Source of the DNA: Singulisphaera sp.
GTDB taxonomy: Bacteria; Planctomycetota; Planctomycetia; Isosphaerales; Isosphaeraceae
Reading direction: 5' to 3'
Assembly: GCA_027451445.1 (NCBI GenBank)
Contig: DAIDJG010000306.1
Location: 1 to 59,816 of the forward strand
DNA: 59,816 nt
Positions 34,981 to 46,381 of this stretch are shown piece by piece; positions within the stretch are counted from its first letter, which is position 1, and each line of letters opens with the position of its first letter. Both the position numbers and the translations under genes were made by a program. The notes below the pieces were generated by a model, which was given only the letters and a program-made list of their open reading frames with translations, was not told the DNA's origin and made no database searches.

Positions 34981-36499
34981 GGGAATTTCCTCCCAGCGGG
35001 CGGATCGTGTGATCCGACCCGTCAAATGACAAAAGTGTAGCCCGCCCATCGACGACCGTCTCAATATGGACCGGCCTCGTCCACAAGCGGTGAAGGTGAC
35101 GTAACGTGTCCTGCGCGTGGTCGAGCTTCAAGTCGACCCCGAAATGGTCGTGGTGCAGATAAAGCTCACCACGGTTCCGGTAGTTGCCATCCCTGACCCG
35201 GATGATCGGCTGGCCGAAGTTGGTCAGCCCGAACAGCAAACGATCCTTGATCTTCTTGAACTCGCGGCTTTCGATCTCGTAGGTTTCGTTCTGATCATTA
35301 TGCTTAAAACTGAACATGTTGTGGCGGCGGCAGAAATCCGGCGTGAGGAAGGTGTCGACGAAGGTCACGTCGTTGTGAATCCGCCGAACCTCGAAGATCT
35401 TCTGGCGTCCCAGGCCAAGCTGTTTGTCCCACTTGCGGCGAGTTTCGTAATTGTCACACTCTTCCCATTCCGGGCCGAACTGCCCCTTATTCCAGCGCTC
35501 TTCAATGTCACGCAGGAGCTCGATCCCAAGCTTGTAGGGATTAAGCCGGCCCGGCTGCGTGGCCATGGTGCCGGAATGGTGGTCGGCGTAGTCGACCAGC
35601 TCGGAAGGACTGAGGGTGCGGGTCGTCATGATCGTCGAGTGCCAGAACGACGCCCATCCTTCGTTCATGATCTTGGTCTGCCCTTGGGGAGCGAAATAAT
35701 AAGCCTCGTCACGAACGATCCCCAGAACGTCCCGCTGCCATGGGTTCAAGGGTGCATGCTCCATGAGGAAGAGGAGCACGTCGCGTTCCGGCTGTTCGGG
35801 GAATTGTTGGGGTTTTTGCTTTTCGGACTCCTTCTTCTTGGCCTGTTGCTTGAGGACCTCGGGCGGGTTGACGAACGAGTCCATATAGCCTTTGCTCTGG
35901 AACTTCTGGACTCCCGAGTTCTCCTCGTCATCCTTTTCGGTGAAATCGTAACGGTTCTGTGTATCTCGGCGCTTGATTCCTGGGAGGTGGATGTCGATCA
36001 GGTTCTCGAGCGACAGGCAGCTATCGATAAAGCTTTCCACGGCGTCCTCGCCGTGTCGCTCCATGTAGTTGCGGATGCGGTTGCCGTGGTTGGCCGTTTC
36101 GTCCATCATCTTGCGGCTGGTGTGGCCGAAGTAGATGTTGTTCTTGAAGAAGTCGTTGTGACCGTACACGTGGGCCATGACGAGCTTCTGATCGACCCAC
36201 TGATTACAGCGCAGGAGGTACGCGTAGCAGGGGTCGTTGTTGATCACCATTTCGTAGATCTTCTGGAGTCCGTAGCGATACCCCTTGGCGAGCTGCTGAT
36301 ACTCCATGCCGAAGCGCCAGTGGGGATAGCGTGTGGGGAACCCGCCGAGCGCGGCGATCTCAGACAGCTCGTCGTAGTCGAGCACCTCGAAGATGGTGTC
36401 ATAGAAGTCGAGCCCGAACTCGCGCGCATGCTGCTCGGTTTCGAGCTGGAGCTCGCGGAGGTCGGCGGGAAGGTCGTGTTCGGTGCTCATGGTCGACAT
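34946..36499 (-). CDS. SpoVR/YcgB family protein
   Basis: A 517-residue SpoVR family protein. Marks are FYDTIFEVLDYDELSEIAAL, GGFPTRYPHWRFGMEYQQL, NNDPCYAYLLRCNQWVDQKL, GHNDFF and MNEGWASFWHSTIM. The Bacillus homologue is needed for spore cortex formation; the family is generally stress-linked and encoded with PrkA and YhbH, as here (39276 and 42244). Its biochemistry is not established. An insert of charged, KKKESEKQKPQ-type sequence is seen in the middle. ATG at 36499 with AGAGG upstream. Confidence 0.93.
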   Translation of the reverse strand: MSTMSTEHDLPADLRELQLETEQHAREFGLDFYDTIFEVLDYDELSEIAALGGFPTRYPHWRFGMEYQQLAKGYRYGLQKIYEMVINNDPCYAYLLRCNQWVDQKLVMAHVYGHNDFFKNNIYFGHTSRKMMDETANHGNRIRNYMERHGEDAVESFIDSCLSLENLIDIHLPGIKRRDTQNRYDFTEKDDEENSGVQKFQSKGYMDSFVNPPEVLKQQAKKKESEKQKPQQFPEQPERDVLLFLMEHAPLNPWQRDVLGIVRDEAYYFAPQGQTKIMNEGWASFWHSTIMTTRTLSPSELVDYADHHSGTMATQPGRLNPYKLGIELLRDIEERWNKGQFGPEWEECDNYETRRKWDKQLGLGRQKIFEVRRIHNDVTFVDTFLTPDFCRRHNMFSFKHNDQNETYEIESREFKKIKDRLLFGLTNFGQPIIRVRDGNYRNRGELYLHHDHFGVDLKLDHAQDTLRHLHRLWTRPVHIETVVDGRATLLSFDGSDHTIRPLGGNSHEPEPKDRRRG

Positions 36500-36528
36500 G
36501 GCGAATGGCCTCTATGGAACAAGCCCGA

Positions 36529-37131
36529 TCAGGGCAAAATATCTTTGACGGCGATGATGCCGATGGGTTGGCCCCCGAGGACGATGGGGAACGTGTCTTC
36601 GGGGCCGTAAACGTGTTCTTGTTCGTACGCGGCTTTCTTTCCTTTTCCGGCGGGCTGCGAGTAGACCTCGACGATTCGCTTAGGGAGGTTGACGATGAGG
36701 TAGATGGGTACCCCCGCGGCCGCGTAGCCGCGCCATTTGCGCCCGCGGTCGCGTGCGTAAGTCGTATCGGCGACTTCGATCAGGAAGGCGATATCGGCGG
36801 TGGTGGGGTCTGCCTGTCGGTAACGCTCGTTGGGTCCTCGCACGACGGCGATGTCGGGCTCGGGCCGCCAGTAACGGCCGAGGACGACCGAATCTTGGTG
36901 CCGGACCATCCAATCGGCTGGCAAGAGAGGGCCAACCAGTTGGTCGAGTTGATGCCGCGTGAAACTGTGTGGCGGGTTTTTTGTCATGGAGCGCACCAAC
37001 AGGCCGTCGAGCAACTCCACGCGAGCGTGGGGCGGCAAGATACCGTCGACGATCATACGGAGGTACTGGTCCACGTTCAGCCGATAGGGGCCGGTACGGC
37101 GCTTCGTTGTGGATTGGATGTCCGTGGCCAT
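36529..37131 (-). CDS. Uma2 family protein
   Basis: A 200-residue Uma2 (DUF820) protein of the PD-(D/E)XK nuclease-like superfamily. The core shows VELLDGLLV, PEPDIAVVRG, IAFLIEVADTTYARDRGRKW and AGVPIYLIVNL, giving the expected acidic residues and a lysine. Uma2 genes are very numerous in planctomycetes and cyanobacteria; function is not known. It lies 29 bp upstream of the SpoVR gene on the same strand and is a close tandem relative of the next gene. Confidence 0.85.
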   Translation of the reverse strand: MATDIQSTTKRRTGPYRLNVDQYLRMIVDGILPPHARVELLDGLLVRSMTKNPPHSFTRHQLDQLVGPLLPADWMVRHQDSVVLGRYWRPEPDIAVVRGPNERYRQADPTTADIAFLIEVADTTYARDRGRKWRGYAAAGVPIYLIVNLPKRIVEVYSQPAGKGKKAAYEQEHVYGPEDTFPIVLGGQPIGIIAVKDILP

Positions 37132-37159
37132 TACGTCGTGTCCTCAACGTTCGGCGAGC

Positions 37160-37786
37160 TCATTTCAAATTGGATTGGCCCGGTCGGGGCAGGATATCTG
37201 TGACGGCGATCATGCCAAGGGGTTGGTCCCCAAGGACGATGGGGAACGTGTCTTCGGGGCCGTAGATGCGCGATTCTACGTAGCGAGCGCCTCTCACCCT
37301 GCCGGAGGGCTGTGTGTGAACCTCAACACTGCGCATCGCAAGATTAACGATGAGGTAGAGAGGAACGCCTTCGGCCGCGTAACCCCGCCACTTGACTCCC
37401 CGGTCGCGGGCGTATGTCGAATCGGAAACCTCGATGAAAAGTGCGATATCCGCGACAGTGGGATCCTGTGCGCAGTAACGGTCATCGGGTCCGCGCACGA
37501 CGCTGATATCTGGTTCCGGGCGCCAATGGCGGCCAAGAACGACCGGTTTCTCCTCGCGAACGAGCCAATTCTCGCTTAGGAGACTGCGCAGCACGGTTTC
37601 AAGTCGGCCGACGGTAAAGCTGTGCGGAGGGTGCTTGGTCATAAAGCGCACCAAAACGCCGTTGAGCAGCTCGACGCGGACGGAGTGTGGAAGAATGCCG
37701 CCTTCGATCATCCGGAGGTACTGGTCCACGTCCAGCCGGTAGAGGCCGGTGCGGGGCTTGGTCGTTGTCTGCGTGTCCGTGGCCAT
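37160..37786 (-). CDS. Uma2 family protein, tandem paralogue
   Basis: About 208 residues, clearly a paralogue of its neighbour at 36529: both begin MATD and share RTG-YRL-VDQYLRMI and YGPEDTFPIVLG. Core motifs are VELLNGVLVRF, PEPDISVVRG and IALFIEVSDSTYARDRGVKW. I use the ATG at 37786, which aligns with the paralogue and has GAGGA upstream. Only 28 bp separate it from the next Uma2 gene. Confidence 0.85.
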   Translation of the reverse strand: MATDTQTTTKPRTGLYRLDVDQYLRMIEGGILPHSVRVELLNGVLVRFMTKHPPHSFTVGRLETVLRSLLSENWLVREEKPVVLGRHWRPEPDISVVRGPDDRYCAQDPTVADIALFIEVSDSTYARDRGVKWRGYAAEGVPLYLIVNLAMRSVEVHTQPSGRVRGARYVESRIYGPEDTFPIVLGDQPLGMIAVTDILPRPGQSNLK

Positions 37787-37808
37787 GAGGATCATCCTCG
37801 ACTTGGAA

Positions 37809-38086
37809 TCAAGCCTGCTGTGCACCTTCCCGGCGATACCTGGACAGTTGTTCTTTGGCCCACCGACGAAGGTCCTTGATCCATTCGTTTTCGGGGACGT
37901 TTTGTGGTCGGCTCACCCACTCCAAGACTTCGGTTTCCTTCAGATTCGCGGTCGGCGACGTTCGCCGCGTAGCCAGAGCAGCGTGGAATAGCCCTTCCAG
38001 CCGATGTCGTCGAGCTCGACACATTGGTCGAACTCGGCCTTTGAGGATGTGCGGGGCTCAGTCGTTATCTGGGTGCCAGTCGCCAT
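37809..38086 (-). pseudogene. Uma2 remnant with internal deletion
   Basis: From the ATG at 38086 the first ~50 codons (VELDDIGWKGYSTLLWLRGE and onward) resemble the start of the intact Uma2 gene at 38108 (VELRDIDWKGYTTILRLRGE). They end in a frameshift and stop. In another frame the sequence continues as KETEVLEWVSRPQNVPENEW, resembling that gene's C-terminus (ATEVQDWVTRPLANDDTAW). About 120 residues of core are missing. This is a decayed duplicate of its neighbour. Confidence 0.7.
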
Positions 38087-38107
38087 GAGATCGACCTCCA
38101 GGACGTT

Positions 38108-38791
38108 TCAGGGACCACTCACTCCGGGGCGGGGTCGCAGAACGAGTACATTTCGGACCCAGCGCCGCAGCTCGATGAGCCAGGCTGTGTCGTCATTTGC
38201 GAGGGGCCGTGTAACCCAGTCCTGCACCTCGGTGGCGTTGAGGAAAGGGAATGCCGAACTCGTCTTTGACTCGGTATACGTTCCGTTCGTTTGTAGGATG
38301 AGAAACCTCAACTCGTCATCCTCCAAGACCCACACTTCAGGCACACCAAGTCTTTGGTAGACCTCAAGGGCCGGTTCCACAGGATTTGTGTGAACGACCT
38401 CAATCGCTAGGTCAGGCGGGGGATCAACCTTCAAGTTGATCTTTGCCTTACCCCTTACGCGGGCGGCGTTTGCGAGATAGTACGTTTCATCTCCTTCGAC
38501 ACCTCCCTTCTTCCGGCGCCGGCGAAAGGTCGTTGACCCAGTCTGAAAACAGGGAAGCTGAAACTCCTCGACGACCACCATCACGAAGCGGTCCAAGATC
38601 TTTCGGTAACGCTCGTGCGGCAGGGATGTCGTCATAAGAACGAGGTTCCCGTCCAGGTAGAGAATGCGTGGTCTGGGGCGTTCACCTCGAAGTCGCAGAA
38701 TCGTGGTGTATCCCTTCCAATCGATGTCGCGCAGCTCTACGCGATGGTCGATTTGGGCGGTGGATGTTCGTGTTGGAGTTGCCGTCGCCAT
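38108..38791 (-). CDS. Uma2 family protein
   Basis: A 227-residue Uma2 protein of a different subtype from the 36529/37160 pair. Marks are RILYLDGNLVLM, PHERYRKILDRFVMVVVEEF, PPDLAIEVVHTNPVEPALEV and YQRLGVPEVWVLEDDELRF. Where many relatives have KLE before YRRLGVPEVW, this one has ALE, so the putative catalytic lysine may be absent. The gene next door (37809-38086) is its deleted duplicate. Confidence 0.82.
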   Translation of the reverse strand: MATATPTRTSTAQIDHRVELRDIDWKGYTTILRLRGERPRPRILYLDGNLVLMTTSLPHERYRKILDRFVMVVVEEFQLPCFQTGSTTFRRRRKKGGVEGDETYYLANAARVRGKAKINLKVDPPPDLAIEVVHTNPVEPALEVYQRLGVPEVWVLEDDELRFLILQTNGTYTESKTSSAFPFLNATEVQDWVTRPLANDDTAWLIELRRWVRNVLVLRPRPGVSGP

Positions 38792-38814
38792 CGCACAGTC
38801 CTGAGCAAAAAGGC

Positions 38815-39246
38815 TTAGTCGAGCGAATACCCCGCGAAGAACAGCTCAGAAGCCTGGTCGCCGTCATAGGCGACGATGTAGGCCCCCAACCCCCGATCGA
38901 TCCATTCCCACAGTTCACTCCCATCCCGTTCGATCATTTCGCGCGTCGGCTTCTCGGTGCCGAACAGCGCGACGAGTTGTTCGGAGGCCATCGGCTTGAC
39001 CATGCCGAAGTCGAAGTTGTCCGCACCGATCTCCCAGGGTTCGTCGCTCACTCCGAACATGTCGAGGACGGTTCCCGTCCCGCTGGCACCCATCTGCGCG
39101 AACGCCTCGTCGATCGTCGCGGGAGGATTGCGAGGGTCGAGCATTCGAAAGCGGCCGGCTTCAAATTCCCGTTGCTTGAGCGCCTCCAGGGCTGCTCCGA
39201 CGTCTTTCTGATAGGGCACAAAGTAGGACCAAGGTTCAGCGCCCAT
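38815..39246 (-). CDS. Conserved-looking hypothetical protein
   Basis: A 143-residue acidic protein beginning MGAEPWSYFVPYQKDVGAAL, with LDPRNPPATIDEAFAQMGAS and a Trp/Asp-rich end (ELWEWIDRGLGAYIVAYDGD). No membrane segment or enzyme motif. I have an impression of similar proteins in planctomycetes and actinobacteria but cannot name the family. It sits directly downstream of the YhbH gene (29 bp), inside the PrkA-YhbH-SpoVR stretch. Confidence 0.7.
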   Translation of the reverse strand: MGAEPWSYFVPYQKDVGAALEALKQREFEAGRFRMLDPRNPPATIDEAFAQMGASGTGTVLDMFGVSDEPWEIGADNFDFGMVKPMASEQLVALFGTEKPTREMIERDGSELWEWIDRGLGAYIVAYDGDQASELFFAGYSLD

Positions 39247-39275
39247 AGGTTCGCCCTCGCGGTCAAGAAGGGGCC

Positions 39276-40379
39276 TCAGCGCCCCCGGCCCAGGAACTCC
39301 TTGATCGATTCGTAGATCCCTTCCTTATTACGGATCTCCGACAGCGCCAGGTTGGGGACATCGTCGAACGCTTCTTCGAGCTCGCGGTAAAACTCGCCCG
39401 AGCCGTAGGGGCTCTCGACCTGGCCGTAGCCGAACAGGTTGCACTTGGGGAGGAACTGATCGCGCACCAGGGAGATACAGTTGCGGTTGTCTTCGCCCCA
39501 GTTGTCGCCGTCGGAGAAGTGGAGGACGTAGATGTTCCAGTCGATCGGGGGATGCTCGGCCTCGATGATCTTGTTCGCCAGGTTGTACGCCGAGCTGATG
39601 CGCGTGCCACCGCTTTCGCGCGTGTGGTAGAACGTGTGCTGGTCGACCTCGCGCGCGACGGCGTCGTGAATGATGTAGCGGGTGGTCACGCCGTCGTACT
39701 GGCTCTTGAGCCAGGTGTCGATCCAGAACGCCTCGATCCGGACGATCTCCTTCTGGTCGTCGGTCATCGAGCCCGACACGTCCATCAGGTAGAGGATCAC
39801 CGCGTTCGAGTGGGGCAGTGGGACCGGGTTCCAGGATCGGTAGAGTTTGTCCTCGCGAACGGGGATGACCATCGGGTCGGCCGGGTCGTACGTATTCGAG
39901 GCGATCTGCCGCTTGAGCGCCTTCTTGTAGGTGCGCTTGAAGTGGCGCAGACTTTCCGGCCCGGCCTGGCGGATGCCCGTGTACTTGTCCTTCTCCTCGA
40001 TGATGTTCGCCTTCCCCTTAGGCTGAATCCGGGGTAGTTCCAACCCTTCGCCGAGGATCTGGGCCAGTTCGTCGAGCGTCAGTTCGACCTCGAGGATGTG
40101 ATGTCCCGGCGCATCGCCCGCGCCGCTGCCGGCCTCGCCGTCGCCCGAGCGGCCGATCGGTGTGCCGACATCCCCCGGCCCCTGGCCGACGCCGCCGCCT
40201 CCCTTCGTGCCGTAGCGGAACTCCGGCAAGTCGATGGACGGCATTGGGATCGACACAAAGTCGCCCCCTGTCTTGCCGATCATCTCACCCTGAGTGATGT
40301 ATTTGCGCAGATCGCTTTTGATCTTTCCGCGCACGATCTGCTTGAACCGGTTAGCGTCTCGTTCGATATTTCGCACCAC
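39276..40379 (-). CDS. yhbH: YhbH/YeaH family (DUF444) protein
   Basis: A 367-residue DUF444 protein with a C-terminal von Willebrand factor A-like domain. It begins [19 protein letters not shown], shows a glycine-rich linker (about 80-115), a MIDAS-type motif DVSGSM (about residue 200), [16 protein letters not shown] and [13 protein letters not shown]. In other bacteria it is encoded with the kinase PrkA/YeaG and acts in nitrogen-starvation or sporulation stress. Start is GTG at 40379 with GAGGG upstream. The PrkA gene is upstream beyond two Uma2 genes. Confidence 0.93.
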   Translation of the reverse strand: MVRNIERDANRFKQIVRGKIKSDLRKYITQGEMIGKTGGDFVSIPMPSIDLPEFRYGTKGGGGVGQGPGDVGTPIGRSGDGEAGSGAGDAPGHHILEVELTLDELAQILGEGLELPRIQPKGKANIIEEKDKYTGIRQAGPESLRHFKRTYKKALKRQIASNTYDPADPMVIPVREDKLYRSWNPVPLPHSNAVILYLMDVSGSMTDDQKEIVRIEAFWIDTWLKSQYDGVTTRYIIHDAVAREVDQHTFYHTRESGGTRISSAYNLANKIIEAEHPPIDWNIYVLHFSDGDNWGEDNRNCISLVRDQFLPKCNLFGYGQVESPYGSGEFYRELEEAFDDVPNLALSEIRNKEGIYESIKEFLGRGR

Positions 40380-40723
40380 GGCTGTTGAACCCTCGCCGTT
40401 GGGGGACCAGCCGACCCGTGCCGTTGCTCCAGGCGCCGCGCCGACCTCGACTGCTTATCCTCACGTCGTCCCGCCCGGACCACAGGGCGCAGGTCTTCAC
40501 GCCCGCGGCCCAAGGGTCCGACCGCGACTTCAGATGGCAAAGATCAAAAATAGGGGAACCGGTCGAAGAATGACCGACAGGCGGGTGGATGTTTCGCGTT
40601 CGAAGCTGCCTGCTCGACCAGCACTGTTCCGCTGTGGAGCTACCCGCAAGACTTCACAGCAAATTCTATACCGGGGGTGGTTGTCTATTCAAGATGAGTT
40701 CGGGAAATAAGGTGGTTTTGGGG
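40380..40723. other. Intergenic region upstream of yhbH
   Basis: This 344-bp stretch holds no gene. A weak sigma70-like pair occurs on the minus strand (see 40664-40692); otherwise nothing is recognised. Confidence 0.4.
40664..40692 (-). promoter_or_regulatory. Possible promoter for yhbH
   Basis: On the minus strand TTGAAT (40687-40692) and TAGAAT (40664-40669) are separated by 17 bp, in an AT-richer part of the gap before yhbH. The match to consensus is moderate and the leader would be about 280 nt. Confidence 0.25.
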
Positions 40724-41392
40724 CTATTCTGAGTTTCGTGGAAGGATGTCATCGACGGCGATGTTGCCGACGATTTGGCCGTCCAGCACGACGGGAATCT
40801 CGGCTCCAGGGCCGTAGAATTCGGACTGCGAATAGCGGTGAGGTTTCGCTGAACCGGAAGGCTGGGAATACACCTCAACGCGTCGCTTGGGGATGTTTAC
40901 GAGCCAGTAGACGGGGATGCTCTCGCAGGCGTAGGTCTCTAGCACTTCCCCGGAATCGACGGCGACGCTCGAGTCGGACACCTCGACGATTAAGGCCACG
41001 TCGCGCGCGGTGACGAGCCGCGTCTCGTAGTCTTCGATTAGCCCGCGAACAACCTTGAGATCAGGCTCGGGTGCGCTGTCGTCACCGAGAATGACAGGGC
41101 CGTCTTGCTCGACGAACCAGCCCTCTGGCATAAGCCGGTCAAGCCGTTTGTAGGCCTTGTTCAAACTGGACGTGTGTCGGCTGCCTTTGGTCATCCGCTC
41201 AACAAGCCCTCCGTGCCAAAGGAAGACGGGATCCTTCTCCGTAAAGATTCCGCAATCGACCATCCGTTGGTAACGGTCCACGGTGATTCGGTGAGGGCGA
41301 AAGCCGGGCGTGGCCGGAGTTGCGGCCGCAGATACGTCTGAGACGTCGTTCGTCCCCAGCAGTGCGGTGGATTGCATGTTGCCGGTTGCCAT
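40724..41392 (-). CDS. Uma2 family protein
   Basis: A 222-residue Uma2 protein that forms a tandem pair with the gene at 41501: both start MATGNMQ and have PGFRPHRITVDRY. Core motifs are PEPDLKVVRG, VALIVEVSDSSVAVDSGEVL and IPVYWLVNIPKRRVEVYSQP. The position often occupied by lysine after the second acidic strand is not obvious here. It lies between the PrkA and YhbH genes on the same strand. Confidence 0.85.
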   Translation of the reverse strand: MATGNMQSTALLGTNDVSDVSAAATPATPGFRPHRITVDRYQRMVDCGIFTEKDPVFLWHGGLVERMTKGSRHTSSLNKAYKRLDRLMPEGWFVEQDGPVILGDDSAPEPDLKVVRGLIEDYETRLVTARDVALIVEVSDSSVAVDSGEVLETYACESIPVYWLVNIPKRRVEVYSQPSGSAKPHRYSQSEFYGPGAEIPVVLDGQIVGNIAVDDILPRNSE

Positions 41393-41500
41393 ATCGTTCT
41401 GGTCCTCGACCGTTTCTTTGCAGGCACCGAACTGGACCCACGCCGCGATCGCGCCCCGCGTTCGTAGAGCGTCAGCACTCGCGTTTGTCTGATTCGGGGC

Positions 41501-42148
41501 TCAAAAAAGCACGTCCCGTACATTGACTCGGCCGATCTCCCGGCCGTCGAGGATAACGGGAAGTGAATCATCAACGCCGTAGTGCCGGAATTCCGCGTAT
41601 CCTGAGCCTTTTGGCTGGCTGTAAACCTCGAATCGTTGATCCAGGATGTTCACGAGCCAATAACAAGGAATCTTCTCTTCGGCATATTTTCGAAGCACCT
41701 CGCCGGAATCGACTGACAGCGACGAGTCGGCGATTTCGATGACGAGCGCCACATCTTGGGATGAAGGGATTCGGCCCTCGTAGTCGCGCACTCGTCCCCG
41801 CACGAAGATGAAGTCCGGCTCGGGTTCCGAGTCGTCTCCAAGGACGGCCGGTTGCTCCTGGCGGAGATGCCAGCCCGCAGGCACAAGTGGGAACAAAACC
41901 TCAGCCAGGGCAGTGTGCGTGTTCGTGTGTCTATGTCCCTTGGTCATCTTGTCAACGAGCTGTCCTTTCCAGAGAAAGATCGGTTCGTTCTCGCCGAAGA
42001 TGTTTGCCGCGATCATCTGGTGATAGCGGTCGACCGTGATTCGGTGAGGGCGAAAACCGGGCGCGGGCGGAGACGATGACACTGGGACGTCATCTGCTTC
42101 GTGCGGTGCGAGTATTTCGGTGGCCTGCATATTTCCCGTTGCCATCAA
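41501..42148 (-). CDS. Uma2 family protein, tandem paralogue
   Basis: A 215-residue Uma2 protein, partner of the gene at 40724 (PGFRPHRITVDRYHQMI, PEPDFIFVRG, VALVIEIADSSLSVDSGEVL, KIPCYWLVNI). Two consecutive ATGs mark the start. It is the first gene after prkA on this strand, 95 bp downstream. Confidence 0.85.
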   Translation of the reverse strand: MMATGNMQATEILAPHEADDVPVSSSPPAPGFRPHRITVDRYHQMIAANIFGENEPIFLWKGQLVDKMTKGHRHTNTHTALAEVLFPLVPAGWHLRQEQPAVLGDDSEPEPDFIFVRGRVRDYEGRIPSSQDVALVIEIADSSLSVDSGEVLRKYAEEKIPCYWLVNILDQRFEVYSQPKGSGYAEFRHYGVDDSLPVILDGREIGRVNVRDVLF

Positions 42149-42243
42149 GTTCCCGCCCCCTGTCCGTTTCTTTCTCTGGATCTGAGCGTAACGCGGGGCG
42201 CGACCGCGCCCCGCGTTCGAGAGCCCCGCGTGTCATCGCCGCT

Positions 42244-44301
<2,058 letters not shown>

Positions 44302-44668
44302 AGTGATATCCCTCCTGAAGCAGGATCCGTCGAGCGCAGCGCCTCGCGAGGGAGGAGGGGGCCGTGCTTGGCCCGCCGTTCGCGCGCGGCGGTGAACGCC
44401 TCGAGACGAGGTTGGTCCGAATTGTCAACCTAACGCGGGGAAGAAGCCTGAGTCGAGGGTTGCCTTCGGGCCGGGCCGTCTGGCAAAAGGGGTCCGAGGG
44501 AACGGGCGAAGTGGCCTCCATGGCGGACTCGGCTGCTCGGTTTCAAGAAACCGCGGGCCCGTCCCATGTATTACAACCCTTATCCCGAATTTATGTCAAG
44601 CGAAGCACGCGCCCACGCCATCGTCGTCACGGACAATGATGCCGCAACCCCGCACGCGGTTCGCAAGC
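44302..44668. other. Intergenic region upstream of prkA
   Basis: No gene in this 367-bp stretch. It contains the prkA ribosome site and a good candidate promoter at 44570-44599. Confidence 0.45.
44570..44599 (-). promoter_or_regulatory. Candidate sigma70-type promoter for prkA
   Basis: On the minus strand a perfect TTGACA (44594-44599) and TGTAAT (44570-44575) are 18 bp apart in the only AT-rich patch of this gap. Transcription would begin near 44562, giving a leader of about 260 nt. Confidence 0.45.
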
Positions 44669-46051
44669 CTACGCGGTGGATGCTCCCGAAGGAGCAGCAG
44701 CCGTCTCGACATCAGTCTCTGTCGCCGACTCCTTGATCGGCTCAACCCGAGTCGCCAGCGGGAGCGAGCGTTCGCCCAGCTCGACCAAAGCCGCGAGTGT
44801 CAGCAGGCCGATGGGCAGCGACGCATAGTGCGCGTAGCCGTCGGCCGCCGATAAGACCCACGTCTGAGCCGGCAAGGTCAGAACAATCAGGTACGCCAGC
44901 GCCGAGAGCACACCCGTCGCCGCTCCGGCAACGCCGAGTGCTACGGCAAGTCGTCCTCCTTCGTGGCGAAGCATTCGCCAGAAGACATGCATCGTTCCTC
45001 CCAAGCTGCCCCGCGACCACACGAAGGCTCCAGCCAACCCAACGAGAGGCAAAGCGCATGCCTGGACGTCCGCCAAGCCCCAACCCAGAAGCTGCCAGCG
45101 AACGTATTGCCCGAGTATCGCGGTCGTTGAGGCGGCCGGAATATTCACCGACGCAAGCAGCACGGCCGTGGCCAGATAGCGCGAAGGCATCACGAGCACG
45201 CACGCGAGTGCGGCAATCGGGGTGAGCTCGATGGCAGGGTACGGATCAAGCGGTCCACTACCAACATCCGTCGCCGTCGCGTTGCGCAGCTCAACGAGCA
45301 GCCAGGCGAGCAGGAAGCCATCGCTCAGCGCCATCAAGACAGGAACCACGATCACTTCGATCATGAGGCAGTTGCCCAAGGGTAATTCCCCAGCGCCGCT
45401 GCCGAGTGAAATCAAGCGGTAGAGAATGAGAAGGCCGGAGCCCATCCAGAGCAGGTTGCCCCACCCTGGACGAGCCGCTCGACCAGCGACCGCGTACGGA
45501 GCGAGGTTTCCCCAGCGCTCGGCACAAACGCGAAAGACCAGGAGCGTGGTGGAAATGAGAAGGACCAAGTTGGTGCTCAGTGCGAGCACGTCGCGCAACG
45601 GTGTTAGCGCGGCCAGCGAGCCTTGTTCGATGGCGAGCTCGCTCAAGCTCCGCGACTTCGTCAAAAGCTGGAGGTCCGCCTTGGCGCCTTCATTCCGGTA
45701 ATTGAGCGTCTGACTACCGGTCCACGCCACGACCGTCATCCCGATCGTGACTGCGACGACCCTTGCCGAAATCCGCAGACGGGTGAGCGCCTGTCCGAGC
45801 AGTCGGAAGTGCGCCGGGATGTCGAACGCCTGTCTCAAAAAGGACGGCGGTCCCTGAACCAGAAGACCGAGCAGAAGCAGCGCCCCAAGGCCACCCAGCC
45901 AGAGCCAAAGTCCCCAGAGGCTTGGCGACGCGTCGGGCGAGCAGAGCGTCTGGCTCGCACACCAACGTCGCAACGCCAACGGAGCCAGTGAACTCGGACC
46001 GATGCCTGGGGCCGTTTGTGCCCAGACGACTGGCAATGTCGTCCATCCCAT
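44669..46051 (-). CDS. Polytopic membrane protein, unknown
   Basis: A 460-residue protein with about nine or ten hydrophobic segments (for example LWLWLGGLGALLLLGLLVQG, VVAVTIGMTVVAWTGSQTL, LVLLISTTLLVFRVCAE, GVLSALAYLIVLTLPAQTWV) and an acidic soluble tail (ESATETDVETAAAP). No transporter or enzyme motif is recognised. It lies downstream of the cyclase-like gene on the same strand beyond a repeat. Confidence 0.75.
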   Translation of the reverse strand: MGWTTLPVVWAQTAPGIGPSSLAPLALRRWCASQTLCSPDASPSLWGLWLWLGGLGALLLLGLLVQGPPSFLRQAFDIPAHFRLLGQALTRLRISARVVAVTIGMTVVAWTGSQTLNYRNEGAKADLQLLTKSRSLSELAIEQGSLAALTPLRDVLALSTNLVLLISTTLLVFRVCAERWGNLAPYAVAGRAARPGWGNLLWMGSGLLILYRLISLGSGAGELPLGNCLMIEVIVVPVLMALSDGFLLAWLLVELRNATATDVGSGPLDPYPAIELTPIAALACVLVMPSRYLATAVLLASVNIPAASTTAILGQYVRWQLLGWGLADVQACALPLVGLAGAFVWSRGSLGGTMHVFWRMLRHEGGRLAVALGVAGAATGVLSALAYLIVLTLPAQTWVLSAADGYAHYASLPIGLLTLAALVELGERSLPLATRVEPIKESATETDVETAAAPSGASTA

Positions 46052-46381
46052 CGGCGCTCCGCCTCCTCCCCGACCACCTGTTCCGCCCAGTCCACAACGA
46101 TTGTACTCGGAGTCAACGCGCCGGGCCAGAGACCGGGATCACAATTGTCAGAGGCAGGCATCGGAATGGGAAATGGCAGATGGCGAATGCAAGATGACAG
46201 ATGGCGAATGCAAGATGGCAGATGACAGTCGACTGATGCAAATGACGAGCTTACGCGGAGGCTTCCAGATGGCAAGACATTGAATAATAATATTCATTTA
46301 TGTTTATTATCTTTGAATTTTCATCCGCCATCTTGCATCTGCCATTTGGCATTTGCCATCCCTATCCATAATCCCAATCGC
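46052..46381. repeat. Foldback-like repeat with AT-rich centre
   Basis: No gene. Tandem units sharing GATGGCGAATGCAAGATG occur at about 46172-46228, and inverted relatives (CCATCTTGCATCTGCCATTT) at about 46320-46361. Between them lies a marked AT-rich stretch (about 46279-46320). The layout resembles 48889-49005 on the other side of the next gene. Confidence 0.6.

Noticed and set aside
46172-46228. Possible short CRISPR-like array
   Set aside because: Units are directly adjacent with no spacers, number only two or three, and no cas gene is present.
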